DNA of 8,937 nt, from NCBI GenBank assembly GCA_017454585.1, contig JAFTCU010000157.1, positions 1 to 8,937 of the forward strand, written 5' to 3'. The position numbers were made by a program, and so were the translations under genes. Source of the DNA: Thermoguttaceae bacterium (GTDB lineage: Bacteria > Planctomycetota > Planctomycetia > Pirellulales > Thermoguttaceae). Positions 1 through 6,075 of this stretch are shown here, piece by piece; the stretch's first letter is position 1, and the number at the start of each line of letters is the position of its first letter. Below the pieces are notes generated by a model. The model did no database searches. It was not told the origin of the DNA and worked only from the letters and a program-made list of their open reading frames with translations.

Positions 1-438
1 AACCTTTTCGACCACACTTCCGGGACGGCGATCCTGCTCTGCGGCGACTGCAACGGCTGGTTTGAGACGGGCGCCTGCCGTGAGGTGGTGATCCGCGCGA
101 ACATTTTCCAGAACGCCCTGACCAACCAGTTCCAGTTCACGAACGGGATCATTTCGATTTACCCCGAGATCCCGAACCTGAAGGACCAGCGGAAGTACTT
201 CCACGGCGGAAAGCCGGACGCGATCCTGATCGAGGAAAACGTTTTCAAGACGTTCGACCACCCGCTCGTTTACGCGAAGTCGATCGACGGGCTGACGTTC
301 CGGAATAATACGGTCGAAAAGACGCAGGATTTCCCGGCCTTTCACTGGAACACGCATTCCTTCCTGCTGGAACGCGCGGTGAACGTCAAGATCGAGAAGA
401 ATCAGTCAGAAGTTCCGCTGAGCGTGGAGATCAGGTAG
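1..438 (+). CDS. C-terminal part of a right-handed beta-helix glycosidase, GH110-like (5' end outside window)
   Basis: Frame 1 is open from the first base, so the gene starts upstream; 145 residues are visible. The visible part has the repeating turn-strand pattern of a right-handed parallel beta-helix, with coils such as VVIRANIF, ILIEENVF, LTFRNNTV and VNVKIEKN. The stretch around residues 15-75 (CNGWFETGACREV, FTNGIISIYPEIPNL, KYFHGG) and the later FDHPLVYAKSIDGLTFRNN and FHWN resemble my memory of GH110 exo-alpha-1,3-galactosidases, which remove terminal alpha-galactose from host or plant-type glycans. GH110 proteins are roughly 600 residues, so about three quarters, including most of the catalytic region and any signal peptide, is not visible. 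The gene ends in TAG 14 bp before the stop of the convergent next gene. The beta-helix fold is fairly sure; the GH110 assignment is from motif memory and could instead be another pectate-lyase-fold family. Confidence 0.62.
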   Translation, partial: NLFDHTSGTAILLCGDCNGWFETGACREVVIRANIFQNALTNQFQFTNGIISIYPEIPNLKDQRKYFHGGKPDAILIEENVFKTFDHPLVYAKSIDGLTFRNNTVEKTQDFPAFHWNTHSFLLERAVNVKIEKNQSEVPLSVEIR

Positions 439-452
439 CGGGTTGCACGGTC

Positions 453-1055
453 TCACGGCATCCACTCGATGATCCCCGCCTCGCCGCGGGCCGCACGCCA
501 CGCCTGGAATTCGTCCCACGAACGGACACCGCCTTCCAGAACCGCCTGGTAGTACTCGATCCCCATGATGTGCTCCCCAGGCGGCGTTTCGTATTTCAGC
601 CGCAGGATCGCCAGTCGGGTTTCCGGCGTGAGAACCTCACGGATCCGCTGCGCGACTCGCTCGAAGAAACCGTCAAAACGCGAGCCGGGTCGAATCTGGA
701 TCAGATCGATCTGCCATTCTTCCTCCGAGCCATCGGGGAGTTTTTCCGCAAACCAGACGTGGAACTCGAAGCACTCCTCCGGCGTGTTCGCAAGATTCCG
801 GAATTCCATCCGCGTGACGCCGGGCCGGGCACAAATCCCGGTCATGGCCTGAAAACTCTGCGCGGCGTTCAGCTCCGGCAAATAGACGTGAAAATCCACG
901 TCACGGTGCGTCATGATCAGCCCCATGGCGCACGACCCGACCGGGTTCACCGTCGCGCCGATCCTTTCCCACGCCTCGACGATTCCCGCGTCCTGAACGA
1001 CTTTTCGGGCACGGCGAAGATTTTCATCGGAAAGTTTCAAAAGGTCGGGAGTCAT
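453..1055 (-). CDS. Small nucleotidyltransferase-fold protein of unknown substrate
   Basis: This is a complete 200-residue cytoplasmic protein with no signal peptide or membrane segment. I do not recognise a named family. Residues 40-54 carry G-S at 40-41 and then D52-x-D54 (THRDVDFHVY), followed by a strand with a third acidic residue, D117, in WQIDLIQI. A GS, a DxD about ten residues later and a further Asp on a beta strand is the minimal active-site signature of the DNA polymerase beta nucleotidyltransferase superfamily, so the metal-binding triad looks intact. The substrate cannot be told. The C-terminal third (residues 130-190) is helix-like and may be a substrate-binding lid. The ATG at 1055 has no strong Shine-Dalgarno sequence, only an A-rich leader. 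A promoter lies about 80 bp upstream (1132-1159). The gene looks monocistronic: upstream is divergent and downstream is convergent. Coding status is well supported; the NTase assignment is inference from motif spacing. Confidence 0.8.
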   Translation of the reverse strand: MTPDLLKLSDENLRRARKVVQDAGIVEAWERIGATVNPVGSCAMGLIMTHRDVDFHVYLPELNAAQSFQAMTGICARPGVTRMEFRNLANTPEECFEFHVWFAEKLPDGSEEEWQIDLIQIRPGSRFDGFFERVAQRIREVLTPETRLAILRLKYETPPGEHIMGIEYYQAVLEGGVRSWDEFQAWRAARGEAGIIEWMP

Positions 1056-1085
1056 GGCTCAATTCGCTTTTTCTTGCAATGAGTG

Positions 1086-1122
1086 GTTAAGTCCCGGAAA
1101 ACAATCGTTTTCTTAACGGGAC
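1086..1122 (-). promoter_or_regulatory. Compound inverted repeat at the 5' end of the NTase-like mRNA
   Basis: Three perfect inverted repeats share one centre. The inner hairpin is GAAAAC (1097-1102) with GTTTTC (1107-1112), leaving a 4-nt loop. GTTAAG (1086-1091) matches CTTAAC (1112-1117), and GTCCCG (1091-1096) matches CGGGAC (1117-1122). The outer two pairings share bases and exclude each other in part, so two alternative folds around one inner hairpin are possible. It begins about 3 nt downstream of the predicted transcription start. It may be a 5' stabilising hairpin, an operator or a small regulatory leader. The arms are seen directly; the role is not known. Confidence 0.45.
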
Positions 1123-1131
1123 GACCTGATT

Positions 1132-1159
1132 ATTCTACCCGAATTGGGCGAAAAGTCAA
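1132..1159 (-). promoter_or_regulatory. Predicted sigma70-type promoter of the NTase-like gene
   Basis: Read leftward, a consensus-like -35 TTGACT (1159-1154) is followed by a 16 bp spacer and the -10 TAGAAT (1137-1132). The expected start of transcription is near 1125, giving a leader of about 70 nt before the ATG at 1055. The -35 and the bases after it (TTGACTTTT) are identical to the start of the divergent promoter at 1204. Confidence 0.6.
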
Positions 1160-1203
1160 GGGACATTTCCCACGAAATTTTTTGAAAAAACCTTCCCGGA
1201 AAC

Positions 1204-1232
1204 TTGACTTTTGAAACGCCGCGTGTTATAAT
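1204..1232 (+). promoter_or_regulatory. Strong extended -10 promoter of the ceramidase-like gene
   Basis: TTGACT (1204-1209), a 17 bp spacer and a perfect TATAAT (1227-1232) preceded by TGT (1224-1226) form an extended -10 element. The predicted start is near 1239, about 52 nt before the ATG at 1292. This is the best promoter match in the window and probably drives the ceramidase-like gene and the HGSNAT-like gene after it. Confidence 0.72.
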
Positions 1233-1257
1233 GCAGTCTGTACAGTCAAGAGACTGC
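1233..1257 (+). promoter_or_regulatory. Inverted repeat overlapping the transcription start (operator-like)
   Basis: GCAGTCT (1233-1239) and AGACTGC (1251-1257) are perfect 7 bp inverted arms with an 11 nt centre. The centre region also contains the 8 bp palindrome CTGTACAG (1238-1245). The left arm starts directly after the -10 hexamer, so it lies between -10 and +1. That position suits a repressor operator at least as well as an RNA hairpin. No known regulator site is recognised. Confidence 0.45.
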
Positions 1258-1291
1258 GCTTCCTTCCCCATTTTAACCCAAGGAGTTTTTT

Positions 1292-2719
1292 ATGCCTCGC
1301 CCCACCCATTTTCTGATTTTCACCCTGAGTCTTTTTTCTCTCGTGGTTTCCCTTTTTGCTGAGGAGCCTGCTCATCCGCAGTTCCTCAAGGTCGGTACGG
1401 CCGTGGTGGATTCCTCCCCGACCCAGTTCCCGTGCGTGATGAACGGTGGTTTCGCGGCCTGGTACAGCAGCACCGTGACCGACCCGCTCCACGTCCGTGC
1501 GATCGTGATCGATGACGGCGAGACCCAGATCGCCATGGCGACGGCCGACGCCTGCGTCATTCCCGGCGAGATCGTCGAGTGGGCCAAAGACCAAATCGTG
1601 AAGCAGGTCCCGCTGAGAAAAGACCGGATCATGATCTCCTCGACGCACTGCCACTCGTGCCCGTCGCTGATGCAGCTCCACGGGACGCCGGTGGACGAGC
1701 ACTACCCGGCCCTCTTCCGTGAAAAACTGGTCGAGGCGGTCGTCGCCGCGTACCAGAACCGCCAGGACGCCCGCGTCGCGTGGGGGAAGGATTTCGACCC
1801 GGAAAACGTTTACTGCCGCCGCTTCATCATGAAGGAAGGGACCGCAGTGACGGTGGACCCCGATTTCACCGGCTCGAAAGGCGACATTGCGCAGATGAAT
1901 CCTGGAAACAGTCAGGAAAATATTATTTGCCGGACGGGGATCCCCAACCCGACCGTTTACGTGGTCGCGTTCCAGTCTCCGGACGGGAAACCGCTCGCCC
2001 TGATGGCGAACTACTCGACCCACTACGCCGGCGCGAAGGAAATTTCGGCGGACTATTTCGGCCTCTTCTGCTCGGAAATGGCCAAACGTCTGGGCGGGGA
2101 TGAAAACTTTTTCGCCGTCATGACGAACGGAACCAGCGGCGACTGCAACTGCATCGATTTTTACAGTCGGACGCGCAAATTCACGATGGAAACCGTCGCC
2201 AACTCGGTGGCCGATGCCGCGGAACGGGCCTGCAAACGGATGCAGTTCACCGACTGGGTCCCGGTCAAAATGACCGAAGAAAAACTGACCGTTGGAGTCC
2301 GCAAAGGAACTCCGGCCCAGGTCGAAAAGGCGAAGAAGTACCTCGCGGAACTCGAGGCCGAAGGGAAAACGCCGCGGACCATGACCGACGTTTACGCGCT
2401 GGGAACGGTCCTGATGGACTCTTGGCCGGACGAACGGGCGCTGACGCTTCAGGCGATCCGCATCGGTGACGTGGGGATCACGATCCTCCCGAACGAAACG
2501 TACAGCGCGACGGGCCACAAAATTCGCGCCGCTTCCAAGGCTCCGATGACCTACACGATCGCGCTGGCGAACGACTACGCCGGCTACTTGCCCACCGAGG
2601 CCGACTTCGAGTTGGGCGGCTACACGACCTGGCGCACGATGAGCAGCTGCTGCGAGCCAAAGGCCGAGGAGAAGATCCGCACGAAGCTGATCGAGATGGT
2701 GAACAGTCTGTTCGAGTAG
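1292..2719 (+). CDS. Secreted neutral/alkaline ceramidase N-terminal-domain-like hydrolase
   Basis: This is a 475-residue exported protein. The start is set by AAGGAG (1280-1285), six bases before ATG. A hydrophobic stretch at residues 7-22 ending in FA|EE at 23/24 is a likely Sec signal peptide. The rest matches the neutral/alkaline non-lysosomal ceramidase N-terminal domain (PF04734), a zinc amidase fold. Likely zinc ligands are in STHCHS (H119, H121), NYSTHYAG (H244), LPNETYSATG (E402) and the NDYAGYLPTE segment (Y429 or Y432). The loop that carries the nucleophilic Ser in true ceramidases (GN-x-S-P-N type) reads TSGDCNC here (281-287), so Asn stands where that Ser is expected. The C-terminal Ig-like domain of authentic ceramidases is absent, as the protein is about 175 residues shorter. 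Ceramide hydrolysis should therefore not be assumed. It precedes the HGSNAT-like gene by 84 bp on the same strand. Confidence 0.85.
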   Translation: MPRPTHFLIFTLSLFSLVVSLFAEEPAHPQFLKVGTAVVDSSPTQFPCVMNGGFAAWYSSTVTDPLHVRAIVIDDGETQIAMATADACVIPGEIVEWAKDQIVKQVPLRKDRIMISSTHCHSCPSLMQLHGTPVDEHYPALFREKLVEAVVAAYQNRQDARVAWGKDFDPENVYCRRFIMKEGTAVTVDPDFTGSKGDIAQMNPGNSQENIICRTGIPNPTVYVVAFQSPDGKPLALMANYSTHYAGAKEISADYFGLFCSEMAKRLGGDENFFAVMTNGTSGDCNCIDFYSRTRKFTMETVANSVADAAERACKRMQFTDWVPVKMTEEKLTVGVRKGTPAQVEKAKKYLAELEAEGKTPRTMTDVYALGTVLMDSWPDERALTLQAIRIGDVGITILPNETYSATGHKIRAASKAPMTYTIALANDYAGYLPTEADFELGGYTTWRTMSSCCEPKAEEKIRTKLIEMVNSLFE

Positions 2720-2738
2720 AATTTTGAAGTGTTTTTGA

Positions 2739-2781
2739 GGACGGTCAGAGATTTCAGGAATTCAGGACTTTCAGACCGTCC
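2739..2781 (+). repeat. Intergenic inverted repeat with TTCAG repeats in its loop
   Basis: GGACGGTC (2739-2746) and GACCGTCC (2774-2781) are perfect 8 bp arms around 27 nt. TTCAG occurs three times at 8-9 bp spacing (2753, 2761, 2770). No T-tract follows the right arm, so it is not a classical terminator. It ends just before the AAAAAGGA (2787-2794) that serves as ribosome binding site of the next gene. It could process or attenuate the two-gene transcript. Confidence 0.35.
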
Positions 2782-2803
2782 GCCCTAAAAAGGACCCAAT
2801 TTT

Positions 2804-4087
2804 ATGCCCACCCCCACCAAACGCCTGGCGTCGATCGACGCTCTGCGCGGCCTTTGCATGTTTCTGCTGGTCATTTTTGGCCCGTTTTTCTCGGTCGTCC
2901 GAAAAGAAAGCCCACTCACTGACTTTTTCTCCAGCGAAGGGATCGGCTCCACGATTTCCGGCTGGTTTGGTCACGTGGCGTGGGAGGGTTTCGTACTCTG
3001 GGACCTCCTTATGCCGCTCTTCGTTTTTTGCGCGGGGCTGAGCATTCCGTTCCAGTTCGCGAAGTACCGCACCCAGGACGGCTCGCCGAACTACCTGAAA
3101 ATTTACCTCCGCATCCTGCGCCGCGTCATCGTTTTGTGGCTTTTCGGCATGATCATGCAGGGGAATTTCCTCGACTTCCACTGGTCGCACGGTCTGCGTC
3201 TTTTCTCAAACACGCTGCAAACCATCGCGGTCGGCTACCTGTTCGCCTCGATTTTCTACTTGCACTTCCGCGTGCGTTTCCAGATCGGGATCTTCTTCGC
3301 CCTGATGCTCGCGTACTGGGCGCTCATGGCGTTCGTTTCCGTGACGGGCGCGGACGGGATCGTGTACGGCGCGGGAAGTTACGCCCCGGAATCCAACCTC
3401 TGCGAGTGGGTCGATCGCGTGGTCCTCGGCCCGTGGCGGGATGGCGTTTCGTTCAATGAGGACGGGACTTGGGCGTTTTCCGAGTGGTACCGTTACACGT
3501 GGATCCTGAGCAGTCTGACGTTCATCTGCACGGCTCTGACCGGCGTTTTCTCGGGCGAGCTGATCCGGCGGAATCCTCTCTCCCGGCCCGAAACCCAGGC
3601 GGAAAACGCCTCGGAAGTCCTGCCGCCGGCGGAGGTTCAAGCGCCCTCCCAAATGCTTTCCGGCACGCAGGTCTTCGTGCGTCTGCTGATCATTGGCCTC
3701 GTGATGCTTCTGGCGGGTTGGGGCTGGTCCAAAGTCCCTGAGGGGACCTGCTTCTACTGCCCGCTGGTGAAGCACATTTGGACGCCGACGATGGTTTTGT
3801 GGGCGAGCGGCTGGAGCGTCCTCCTGCTGGCCGTTTTTTACGAGATCATCGACGTGCTAAACTTCCGCGCGTGGAGCATCGTCCTGACGGTCCCCGGCAT
3901 GAACTCCATCACGGCGTACATGATGCCGAAATTCGTGGGATTTGCCGCCATTTCGCAGGCGTTTCTGTACGGGACGGAGCCGTTTTTCGGCGCGTGGTAC
4001 CCGACGGTCCAAGCCCGCGGCGCCGCGCTCCTCTTCTGGTTCTTCCTCTGGCATTTGTACAGAACGAAGACGTTCCTGAGAGTTTAG
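2804..4087 (+). CDS. HGSNAT/DUF5009-type multi-pass membrane acyltransferase homologue
   Basis: This is a 427-residue integral membrane protein with about ten hydrophobic segments, roughly at residues 13-31, 66-86, 103-118, 136-152, 158-180, 229-250, 288-307, 326-347, 355-375 and 405-419. The opening RLASIDALRGLCMF and the segment HVAWEGFVLWDLLMPLFVF (57-75) are typical of the heparan-alpha-glucosaminide N-acetyltransferase / DUF5009 (NagX-like) family. H57 aligns by motif with the active-site His that human HGSNAT uses to carry acetyl across the membrane. Residues 251-287 form a hydrophilic, Pro/Glu-rich loop. By analogy it would acetylate an amino sugar or glycan outside the cytoplasm with cytosolic acetyl-CoA; the bacterial substrate is unknown. 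It is probably co-transcribed with the ceramidase-like gene, since no separate promoter is evident in the 84 bp gap. ATG at 2804 follows AAAAAGGA at a normal distance. Confidence 0.82.
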   Translation: MPTPTKRLASIDALRGLCMFLLVIFGPFFSVVRKESPLTDFFSSEGIGSTISGWFGHVAWEGFVLWDLLMPLFVFCAGLSIPFQFAKYRTQDGSPNYLKIYLRILRRVIVLWLFGMIMQGNFLDFHWSHGLRLFSNTLQTIAVGYLFASIFYLHFRVRFQIGIFFALMLAYWALMAFVSVTGADGIVYGAGSYAPESNLCEWVDRVVLGPWRDGVSFNEDGTWAFSEWYRYTWILSSLTFICTALTGVFSGELIRRNPLSRPETQAENASEVLPPAEVQAPSQMLSGTQVFVRLLIIGLVMLLAGWGWSKVPEGTCFYCPLVKHIWTPTMVLWASGWSVLLLAVFYEIIDVLNFRAWSIVLTVPGMNSITAYMMPKFVGFAAISQAFLYGTEPFFGAWYPTVQARGAALLFWFFLWHLYRTKTFLRV

Positions 4088-4099
4088 AAAATAATTATT

Positions 4100-4180
4100 A
4101 TTATGAATTATGAATTACATGAAAGGCTGAGACTCCGTGGTTTCATTTTAAGAATCTTTCTTTAATTCATAATTCATAAT
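4100..4180. repeat. AT-rich palindrome of 7-bp units between convergent genes (possible bidirectional terminator)
   Basis: An 18-nt arm at 4100-4117 (ATTATGAATTATGAATTA) is exactly complementary to 4163-4180, with 45 nt between. The right side is a tandem of the unit TAATTCA, three full copies plus a partial one (4163-4189); the left side is its complement in slightly fewer copies. Inside the loop, ATGAAA (4119-4124) can pair with TTTCAT (4141-4146), followed by TTTTAA. It fills the 125 bp gap between the stops of the HGSNAT-like gene (4087) and dnaX (4213). Position suits a terminator for both strands, but the stem is nearly pure A/T and lacks a GC core. A small mobile or expanding palindromic repeat is an alternative. 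Confidence 0.55.
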
Positions 4181-4212
4181 TCATAATTAAAAAAGTCGTC
4201 CCCCGTAGTTTT

Positions 4213-6033
4213 CTATTTCAGATTTTCGACCCGCTGGATCGTCGCGCCGAAAAGTTGTTCCGCAGCGGTAAGGAGCGGGCTTTCGTACTTTTGGCGCAGC
4301 CCCATACCTCCACTGGGAGACCCGGCTGATTCGCCGTCGGCTTCTTCCACAGTAAGTTTTATCCGCAGGCCAACCTGCTGTTCCAGCCGCGTAACATCCT
4401 GCGGGTTCTTCTGAAACTGATGGAGTTCAAACGCACAGCGGGACGGATAGATGATCGTCACAAGCTGGCCGTCAGGACTTAATTGAACGTCTTTCAGATC
4501 GCGCAAAGTGGAAATCGTGCCTTCGTGTTCGTACGGGAAATTTTCGAGTACTGAAAGGAAACGATTCCAAACCGCCTGAACGTCTGGCGGCCCGACAGGA
4601 TTCTGCGGCTTTACTTCACCCGCAGGTTCATCATTATTATTGGGCTGAATTCCTGTTCCTGAAATCGAAGAAACTGGCACAGAAACGTCCGGTGGATTCT
4701 GCGTTTCCTGTGAAATGGTCTGGTGGGGCTCACTCAAATCTTTTTTTTTAACCGGAGCCTCCGCCGCTTCTTCCACGAAAGAACGCATTAAACCCGGCGG
4801 AGGCACGATCTGTGGTTTTTGCTCCTCGGAAGCAGAAGGCGCGGGGGCCTGTGAAGAAATCATTCCCGCAGGTTCCCGCGTCACAGAATCCATGCTCTGA
4901 ACGTGGGTCACGACGTCGGCGAGATTGACAAGACTCTGGAGCGAGCAAATTCGGATGAACGCCATTTCAACAAGGAGGCGGCTTTGTGTGCTGACCTTCA
5001 TTCGGGTCAGTGTATGGTCGGCGACCTGCATTGCGGCAAGTATTATGTCGAGCCCCATCTTCTCAGCCATTCCGCGCGCTTCTTCTTCCAGATCGGTCGG
5101 CAGGAAAAGGAAGCTCTCACTCCCGCAGCCGGCCAGAATCGCCATCAGGTCACGCAGACAGCCGAAAAGCTGCTCCAAAAGCTGACCCGGGTCGGTTCCC
5201 TGCTGGAACATTACGTCGAGCGTACGCAGGATCACCGCCGGTTCATTCCGGGAAATTGCACGCAAAATCTCCACAAGAACTTCATCCTTGGCCGTTCCCA
5301 GAAGTTGATGAACGTCCTGAAGCGTAATACTTCCCGAAGTAAATGCCAGAAGTTGTTCCAAAAGAGACTGACCGTCACGCATCGAGCCATTCGCCCGGCG
5401 CGCGAGAAGATTGATCGCCGCCGGCTCGGCAGTCAACCCCTCAGAATCCACGATGAGTTGAAGCCGACGAGCGATTTCCGGGATACTGATCCCAGCGAAA
5501 TCAAAACGTTGACACCGGGAAAGGATCGTGATCGGGATTTTATTGACTTCCGTCGTGCAGAAAATGAACTTCACGTGCTCTGGAGGCTCCTCGAGCGTTT
5601 TCAGCAGCGCATTGAACGCCTCGCCCGTGAGCATGTGAACTTCGTCGATGATGTAGATTTTAAATCGGGAACGGGTCGGGCGAACATTCACGTTCTGAAT
5701 GATCGTACGCACCTGATCGATCCCGCGGTTACTGGCTCCGTCGATCTCAATGACGTCAAGGTCCTCGCCCGCCGCGATTGCTTCGCAAATGTCGCACTGG
5801 CCGCACGGGTCAGGGGTCGGCCCGTGAATACAGTTCAGCGACTTGGCGAAAATACGGGCCGTGGACGTTTTACCAACACCTCGCGCACCGGTGAAGAGAT
5901 ACGCATGACCGATTCGATTGTTCTGGATCGCATTGCTCAACGCCCGGGCAATATGCTCCTGACCGACCAACTCGCTGAATTTCTGCGGGCGGTAGCGGCG
6001 CGCAACGACCTGGTATTCATTTTCAACGGTCAT
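4213..6033 (-). CDS. dnaX: DNA polymerase III subunit tau (and probably gamma), DnaX
   Basis: This is a 606-residue clamp-loader ATPase that loads the sliding clamp at the replication fork; tau also links polymerase and helicase. The AAA+ core shows Walker A GARGVGKT (49-56), a four-Cys zinc site (C68, C77, C80, C83), Walker B/DEVH (130-133), sensor 1 in FCTTEVNKIP and the SRC arginine finger motif (172-174). The lid and collar domains run to about residue 365. A low-complexity linker (about 385-482) follows, then a tau-type C-terminal region from about 484 (DVQAVWNRFL). The ATG at 6033 is chosen over an in-frame TTG at 6054 because AGAGGAA (6046-6040) lies six bases before the ATG and would be inside the longer reading. 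A run of nine A at codons 429-431 may yield a gamma form. It is the last gene of a leftward cluster, 42 bp after the PHP gene. Confidence 0.97.
   Translation of the reverse strand: MTVENEYQVVARRYRPQKFSELVGQEHIARALSNAIQNNRIGHAYLFTGARGVGKTSTARIFAKSLNCIHGPTPDPCGQCDICEAIAAGEDLDVIEIDGASNRGIDQVRTIIQNVNVRPTRSRFKIYIIDEVHMLTGEAFNALLKTLEEPPEHVKFIFCTTEVNKIPITILSRCQRFDFAGISIPEIARRLQLIVDSEGLTAEPAAINLLARRANGSMRDGQSLLEQLLAFTSGSITLQDVHQLLGTAKDEVLVEILRAISRNEPAVILRTLDVMFQQGTDPGQLLEQLFGCLRDLMAILAGCGSESFLFLPTDLEEEARGMAEKMGLDIILAAMQVADHTLTRMKVSTQSRLLVEMAFIRICSLQSLVNLADVVTHVQSMDSVTREPAGMISSQAPAPSASEEQKPQIVPPPGLMRSFVEEAAEAPVKKKDLSEPHQTISQETQNPPDVSVPVSSISGTGIQPNNNDEPAGEVKPQNPVGPPDVQAVWNRFLSVLENFPYEHEGTISTLRDLKDVQLSPDGQLVTIIYPSRCAFELHQFQKNPQDVTRLEQQVGLRIKLTVEEADGESAGSPSGGMGLRQKYESPLLTAAEQLFGATIQRVENLK
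4741..4749 (-). other. Probable slippage/frameshift site in dnaX (nine A)
   Basis: In the coding direction the sequence is GTT AAA AAA AAA GAT, a run of nine A that is the longest homopolymer I see in the window. A -1 shift (or one extra A in the mRNA) reads AGA TTT GAG and then TGA. A +1 shift (or one A lost) reads AAG ATT and then TGA. Either event gives a 432-434 residue protein ending just after the collar domain, close to the 431 residues of E. coli gamma. E. coli makes gamma by -1 ribosomal frameshifting on A AAA AAG, and Thermus thermophilus by transcriptional slippage on a run of nine A. That the run slips here is inference. Confidence 0.6.
4758..4762 (-). promoter_or_regulatory. Internal Shine-Dalgarno-like GGAGG upstream of the dnaX A-run
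   Basis: GGAGG in the coding strand lies 8 nt before the A-run, hence 10 nt before its last seven bases (A AAA AAA). E. coli dnaX has a stimulatory SD-like element at about this distance from its slippery heptamer. No start codon is served by it here. It may instead be chance from Ala/Glu/Pro codons. Confidence 0.4.
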
Positions 6034-6039
6034 GATACG

Positions 6040-6046
6040 TTCCTCT
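6040..6046 (-). promoter_or_regulatory. Ribosome binding site that fixes the dnaX start
   Basis: AGAGGAA in the coding strand, six bases before ATG at 6033. It favours that ATG over the in-frame TTG at 6054. Confidence 0.75.
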
Positions 6047-6075
6047 TTTAACAAATAACGAAAAATGAAAAAAAG

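Noticed and set aside
427..454. GAGA...TCTC pairing at the convergent ends of the GH110-like and NTase-like genes as a terminator
   Set aside because: Only four pairs, no T-tract, and overlapping coding sequence; chance is enough to explain it.
1226..2518. A 430-codon open frame on the minus strand opposite the ceramidase-like gene
   Set aside because: It is rich in Arg, His and Val with no recognisable domain, and it mirrors the codon bias of the real gene, whose product has a signal peptide, zinc motifs, a promoter and a ribosome binding site.
4682..4707. GAAACG/CGTTTC stem downstream of the dnaX A-run as a frameshift stimulator
   Set aside because: It lies more than 30 nt from the run, well beyond the usual 5-10 nt, and the stem is only about six pairs.
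4903..6051. A 382-codon open frame on the plus strand opposite dnaX
   Set aside because: The opposite strand encodes the conserved DnaX AAA+ core; the plus-strand product shows no domain.
6034..6054. TTG start for dnaX at 6054 adding seven residues
   Set aside because: The extra codons overlap the AGAGGAA ribosome binding site of the ATG at 6033, and homologues start close to the YQVVARRYRP segment.
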